Positions 58,983-64,000 of a stretch of 64,000 nt of DNA are shown here, in pieces. The translations under genes were made by a program, and so were the position numbers. The notes beneath the pieces are model-generated. The model had not been told where the DNA came from. It searched no databases and saw nothing but the letters and a program-made list of their open reading frames with translations. The DNA is from Hankyongella ginsenosidimutans. GTDB lineage: Bacteria; Pseudomonadota; Alphaproteobacteria; Sphingomonadales; Sphingomonadaceae. The stretch lies in assembly GCF_005144965.1 (NCBI RefSeq), contig NZ_CP039704.1, positions 1,364,001 through 1,428,000 of the forward strand, given 5' to 3'. Numbering within the stretch: the first letter of the stretch is position 1; every line of letters starts with the position of its first letter.

Positions 58983-61857
58983 GTGCCCAGCCTGATCAAC
59001 TCACTTGCCGGCAGCAGCATTCTGGCCAGCAGCGGGAACAGCAGCAGCAGCGTGTTCACGCCGGTGCAGCTGGATCTTTCCGTGCTGGCTACCGGCAGCT
59101 TCAACACCTTCGATATCATCGATATCGCGCCGAAAGCCTTCACGGCCAAGCTGGTCGAAACACCGTTCCAGACGGCGGCGACGGAAGAATCTCTCCAGTC
59201 TCGCGCCGACTCTGCGCTGGGCGTCTCCAGGTTCATCAACACCAGCGATCCGGCGGTCGCCCGCGCCGGCAGCAACCCCGACCTGAAGGCCACCTTCGCG
59301 CTCTATCAGGGCTTGCGCAACCTGCAGGCGCTGGCGGCGTACGCCGGGGACGATAAAAGCCCGCAATCGAAACTCACCGCGCTCGCCGCCAAGTTCGACG
59401 CCGGGCTGGCGGAAATCCGCAACTACATCGGGACGGCGAAGACCGATCAGCTCGGCCTCTTGACTGGCGAGAAAGTGACGTCGCTGCAATCTGTCGTCGT
59501 GCCAACCAGCAGTCCGTCCCTTGCGAACACGGCGGTGCAAAAGGCGAGCGTCTGGAAGCCGTGCCTGGGCTGAACGGCGACGAGGTGTTCACGCTCGATC
59601 TGAAAAACCGACCCGAAATCGACGACGGCGCCGGCCGCGCTCACCATCGACCTCTCGGAACTCGATGGACCGCCCAACCTCAACAACATCGTCCGGCTCA
59701 TCAACAAGAAGATCGAATCCGTGGTCGGAACCGACGGCAAGCCGCTCTATTTCAGCCGCGCGGAAGTCTTCACCGACAAGAACGGCGACTTCGGCCTGCG
59801 CTTCTCCGGCACATCGTCGGAGCGCATCGCGATCAGCGCGCCCGATGTCGAACCCTCGGTCTATGTGCTTGGCCAAACCAGCAAGAGTGGCGCAGTGTCG
59901 ACCGGGCAGATCGTCCGCTTCGATACGCCCGCCGACAGCCCAACCGTGGGCGCAACCGCCAAGGTCGCAACCATCGACGCCGAGGCGACAGCGCTCGCCC
60001 AGAAGGTTTTCGAGACCCAGACCCAGACGGAACCCCGCGCCAAGGGGCCCCGGAACCGGTCGCGCCCGGCAATATCGATGCCGAAACCCAGGCGCGCGCC
60101 ATCGCCACCGACAGCCAGGGCTTCGTCTACACCGTGGGGCGGGCGAGCGGAGACCAGGGCGCGTTCCAGAATCCGAACGAAAACGATATCGTCCTCAACA
60201 AATACACCTCGGACGGTACGCTGGTGTATTCACGTTACGTCGGCGTCTCGGACAAGGCGGACGGCTACGCGATCGCGGTCGACAAGGACGACAACGTCAT
60301 CATCGCCGGCACGACGACGGCCAAGCTCGACAGCCGCGACGTGTTCTCCGGCCAGGACAGCTTCGTCTCGAAATATTCCTCGGACGGTGCGGAAATCTTC
60401 ACCGTGCAGCTCGATGGCATCGGCGTCGATACGCCGAGCGCGCTGGCGACCGACGCCAACGGCGACATCTACGTCGCGGGGTCGGTGAGCCTGGGCTCGG
60501 TCCGGTCCGGCCTTTCGACGGTGGGCGGGCAGGATATTTACGTCGCGCGGATCGATGGCGGCGCGCGCACGGTCGAGGGCCTGACCAGCCGTATCGAACA
60601 GGTGGTGCAGCTCGGCACGACCGGCAGCGACTCCGTCGGAGCCCTGGCGTTCGATACCGGCGGCCGGCTGCTCGTCGGCGGAACCGAAGACGGGCGCGCC
60701 ATCGTCCGCAGCCTCGACGCCGCGGACCTCGCTGCAACCGGCGACCGGATTGACCTCGGTGCGCTCGGCGGCGGCGCGCTCACCGGCCTTGCGGTCGACA
60801 GCGATACCGGGGCCATCGTCGTCGCCGGCTCGACCCGGGCCGGCGGTCTGGGCGGCGCTGCGGCGCAGACAGGCAGTTTCTCGGGCGACACCGATGGCTT
60901 CGTGGCGCGGCTCGACCCCGGCCTGAACGTTGACGGCGTCACCTATCTCGGTGGCACCGGCGCTGAAAAACTGGCAGGCATCGCCGTGCGCGACGGCAAG
61001 ATTTATGTTGCAGGCCAGTCGAACAACGGCTTTCTCGCCGGCCAGAAAGGCAAGGTCGACAGTTTCCTCGCCCGCATCGACGAAGCCTCGGGCGCGGTCG
61101 AATCCGTCACGTCCAACGGCAGCGAGGGCGACAGCTTCGAAGTCCGCGGCCTGGCCGTGGGCGAGGCGACCTCCGGCACACTGAAGAAGCTCGGGCTGCG
61201 CGCCGGCGTCTACAACCCGACCCAGAACACGGATCTGCTCGCCGCCACCAGCCTGCGCGAAGGCGATCACTTCTATATTTCCGTGAATGGCGGCGCGCGG
61301 CGCAAGATCACCATCGAGGCCGGCGAAACGCTGGACCGGCTGGCGCGAAAGCTCACGCAGGTCTCCGGCCGGGCGCTCACGGCCACAGCCAGTTTCGCCA
61401 TCGGCGGCCGCCAGTTGTCCTTGCGCCAGAGCGGCGACAACGAGGTCGCCATCATCGCCGGCGACGCGGGGAGCGATGCGCTCGGCAAGCTCGGCATCGA
61501 AGCGGCGAGCCTGATCCCGACCAAGAGGCTGTTCGACATTTCGGAGTCGACCGACAACAAGTCCGGCGTGACCGCGCAAACCCCGGCGGCTTCTTCGCGC
61601 TCAACCTGGCGCAACCGTTGGCGCTCACGGACAAGAAAGCGGCAAAATACGTCGCCACCCAGATCGACAGCGCGATCGAACAGGTCCAGCGCGCCTACCG
61701 CTCGCTCTACTACGATGCGACAAAGGCGCGCCTGGAGCGCGCCCAGGCCAGCCAGGGCGCAGTGCCGGAATTCCTCACCAAGCAGATCGCAAGCTACCAG
61801 GACGCCCTGTTCCGCTTGACCGGCAGCACAGGCACCACAAGCGGCGGCCTGTTCTGA
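58983..61857 (+). CDS. FlaEY-like protein with SBBP beta-propeller repeats (four frameshifts)
   Basis: About 958 residues from GTG 58983. The N-terminal region PSLINSLAGSSIL has no signal peptide. The centre is made of SBBP-type blades: ARAIATDSQGFVYTVGRASG, GYAIAVDKDDNVIIAGTTTA, PSALATDANGDIYVAGSVSL, KLAGIAVRDGKIYVAGQSNN. The C-terminus is helical with flagellin/hook-protein-like elements (AGETLDRLARKLTQVSGRAL; SDALGKLGIEAASLI; QIDSAIEQVQRAYRSLYYDA). This layout recalls FlaEY, which modulates flagellin synthesis in Caulobacter. Shifts near 59545, 59605, 60045 and 61585. The next gene overlaps its stop (TGATG). Confidence 0.65.
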
Positions 61858-62255
61858 TGCTGCGCCGCCTGCTCCTGACGCTGGCGCTCCTGCTGGCTGC
61901 GCATCCGGCGCTGGCCTCCGGCGGCGGCGGCGGCACCGACGCCGTCCTCTACGTCCGGTTCGAGCCGATCATCATCCCGGTGTTCGATTCGGCGCGGGTG
62001 TCCGGCCTGGTTTCGGTGACCATAAATCTCAAGGTCGACAGGCCTGAGGACAAGCAGGCGATCGAAGCGGACCGCCCCGCTTCATCAACGCCTATCGCCT
62101 GGCGCTGGCCGAGGTCGCCGACCTGCACATCAGCCCGCGCCAACCCTTGAGGGTCAATCTGATCCATCAGGCGATCCAGCGTGCGACGGACAAGCTGCAG
62201 ACCAAGCATCCCGCCAAGGCCCTGATCGTGGACGCCTCCGTCCGCGCGATGTAAG
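61857..62255 (+). CDS. FliL-like exported protein (one frameshift)
   Basis: About 132 residues with a signal peptide ([20 protein letters not shown]) followed by a glycine run. The body, [20 protein letters not shown] with [17 protein letters not shown] and, after restoring one C near 62078, [19 protein letters not shown], resembles the periplasmic domain of FliL, but a cleavable signal replaces the usual anchor. A FlaEY-like neighbour supports a flagellar link; no other flagellar genes are in the window. Confidence 0.5.
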
Positions 62256-62263
62256 CTCTTTTC

Positions 62264-62287
62264 CACCCTCACCGAGGGTGGTTAAGA
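62264..62287 (+). terminator. Hairpin between the FliL-like gene and mutS
   Basis: CCACCCTC, ACC, GAGGGTGG forms an 8-bp stem with a 3-base loop, 11 bases after the FliL-like stop. Only a short TTAAG follows, so termination may be weak. Confidence 0.5.
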
Positions 62288-62291
62288 GGGT

Positions 62292-64000
62292 ATGGCCGAG
62301 ACCCCGACATCGCCGCCGCAACGCCCATGATGGCCCAGTATCTGGGCATCAAGGCGCGCTACCCGGATTGCCTGCTGTTCTACCGGATGGGCGATTTCTA
62401 CGAACTGTTCCTCGACGATGCGGTGCAGGCGGCGCAGGCGCTCGACATCGTTCTGACCCAGCGGGGCGAGCATCTTGGCGCGCCGATCCCCATGTGCGGT
62501 GTGCCGGTGCATGCCGCAGAGAGCTATCTGCCCAGGCTGATCCGCGCCGGCTTCAAGGTCGCGATCGCCGAGCAGACCGAAGACCCGGCGGAAGCCCGCA
62601 GGCGCGGCGCGAAGTCGGTCGTCGCACGCGATGTGGTGCGCGTGGTCACGGCAGGCACCTTGATCGAGGACGGACTGCTGGAGGCGCGGGCGAACAATTA
62701 CCTTGCGGCGCTCGCCCGGCATGGCGACGCCGTCGCGCTGGCCTTTGCGGACATGTCGACCGGGCAATGGGCGGCATTCGATGTGACACCCGCCGACATC
62801 GCTGCCGAACTGGCGCGGCTGAACCCTGCCGAACTGCTGCTGGCGGACGCGCAGCCCGAGCCGGAGGCCGGCGGTGCCGTGCTGACTCGCCTGCCGCTGA
62901 CGGCATTCGATGCGGAGGCAGGCGCTGCGCGGCTCTCGGCGCTGTTTCCCGAGGCCGCCGCCGACCACAGCGCTACCGCCGTCTCGGCGCTGGGTGCGAT
63001 CCTCCATTACCTCGACCATACCCAGCGCGGCGCGCTGCCCCGGCTGGCAGCACCACAGGCGCTTGCCAGCACGGACGGCATGGCGATCGACGCCGCCACC
63101 CGGGCCAGCCTGGAGCTGGCCCGTACCCTGGTGGAGAGCGGCGCGGCGCGCTGCTTGCCGCAGTCGACCTCACCCTGACGGCGGCGGGCGCGCGCCAGCT
63201 CGCGCAGGACCTCGGCAGCCCGCTGACCGACCCGGCGCGCATCCATGCCCGGCTGGATGTCGTGACGGCGTTTCACGAGGACACGGTCGAACGCGCGCGC
63301 ATCCGCAGCCTGCTCAAGGAGCTGCCGGACCTTGAACGCGCGCTCAGCCGCCTCAGCCTGGACCGGGAACGCCGCGCGACCTGGCCGCCGTGCGCGCGGG
63401 AATCGACGTCGGGCAGGCCGTGCGGCTGGCGCTGGAGGCCCAGCAGCGTCGCGGCATTGCGCGCTGCGCGCCGCTTGACGCCTTGCTGCAGGCCATCGCA
63501 CCGGAGACGGCGCTGCACGATCTGCTGGCTGCGGCGCTGGTGCCCGAGCCGCCGCTGAGTACCGCAGACGGCGGGATGATCCGCGCCGGCTACGACGCCG
63601 CGCTGGACAGTTTGCGCAGCCTTGCCACCGACGGCCGCAAGGCGATCGCCGCACTCGAAGATGAATACCGCAAGGCCACCGGCATCCAGCAGCTGAAAAT
63701 CCGCCACAACAACCTGATCGGCTATCATGTGGAGACGCCGGCGAACAAGGCGGACGCGCTGCTGCGTCCCGACTCCGGCTTCATCCACCGTCAGACCATG
63801 GTGAACGCGGTCCGGTTCACGACTGCGGCCCTGGTCGAACTGGCGCAGACTCTCGCGCAGGCGAGCGACCGGGCGCTGGCGCTGGAGCAGGACCATTTCC
63901 GGCATCTGCAGAGCGCCGTGCTGGCGCGCGCGCAAGCCCTGAGCACGGCCGCGCAGGCGCTGGCGCGGATCGATGTCCACGCCGCGCTTGCCGAACTGGC
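62292..64000 (+). CDS. mutS: DNA mismatch repair protein MutS (partial, three frameshifts)
   Basis: The window ends inside the gene; about 570 of an expected 850-900 residues are present. The mismatch-reading motif is in [15 protein letters not shown] and [20 protein letters not shown] (Phe-x-Glu). Later parts include [26 protein letters not shown]-type core helices and [20 protein letters not shown]. The ATPase domain is outside. Shifts near 62303, 63155 and 63372. The ATG at 62292 is chosen because, with one C restored, it leads into [15 protein letters not shown]. Confidence 0.93.

Overview
This 64-kb window is high-GC DNA from an alphaproteobacterium. Supporting markers are a long RpoB/RpoC pair, an IalB-type periplasmic protein, a YdcH protein, AcnA, a Caulobacter-type oxidative xylose pathway and a FlaEY-like protein. 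I cannot place it below class. Nearly every long gene, including essential ones (dnaN, rpoB, rpoC, secE, rplA, argG), is broken by one-base shifts, mostly one base missing from a homopolymer. I read these as assembly errors and annotate each broken gene across its full span, with approximate shift positions.

Layout. 1-8.2 kb: an oxygenase tail, a nitroreductase, dnaN, a conserved hypothetical, the 3-oxoacid CoA-transferase pair scoBA, a histidine phosphatase, an IalB protein, a large PstS-OmpA fusion, DUF1348 and Nudix proteins. 8.6-12.7 kb: a phage-shock locus with divergent pspF, a clear sigma-54 promoter, pspABC and then four more small membrane/coiled-coil genes whose C-termini resemble those of PspB and PspC. 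12.7-16.2 kb: xerC-DUF484, a Rieske oxygenase and a transaldolase. 16.7-29.5 kb: ydcH, then the minus-strand operon secE-nusG-rplK-rplA-rplJ-rplL-rpoB-rpoC, preceded by tRNA-Trp and tRNA-Arg(ACG). 29.6-40 kb: mixed housekeeping genes (lipoprotein, AceE/transketolase-like enzyme, folB, YHS protein, acnA, GAF protein, tRNA-Arg(TCT), argG).

40.2-52.9 kb is a coherent xylan/xylose module: a LacI-type regulator, a sugar porter and xylonate dehydratase on the plus strand; a secreted SGNH esterase and xylC-xylB-xylA-xylX on the minus strand; and a secreted GH43 xylosidase on the plus strand. Together they could release xylose and oxidise it through xylonolactone, xylonate and 2-keto-3-deoxyxylonate to 2-oxoglutarate (Weimberg route). 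TAGCGCTA-centred palindromes sit at the two divergent control points. 53-64 kb: a FAD oxidoreductase-GtrA-membrane glycosyltransferase cassette, marC-folD-DUF167-yggT, a FlaEY-like beta-propeller protein with a FliL-like neighbour, and the start of mutS.

The intergenic DNA is unusually structured. At least fifteen palindromic elements fall into several families: a two-step hairpin with an asymmetric GTGA, composite elements with TGATGACTTTA ends, a 180-bp MITE-like element, and hairpins that share only their architecture. Some run into the 3' ends of genes and supply stop codons. The extended Psp array and these repeats are the strongest candidates for undescribed biology here.
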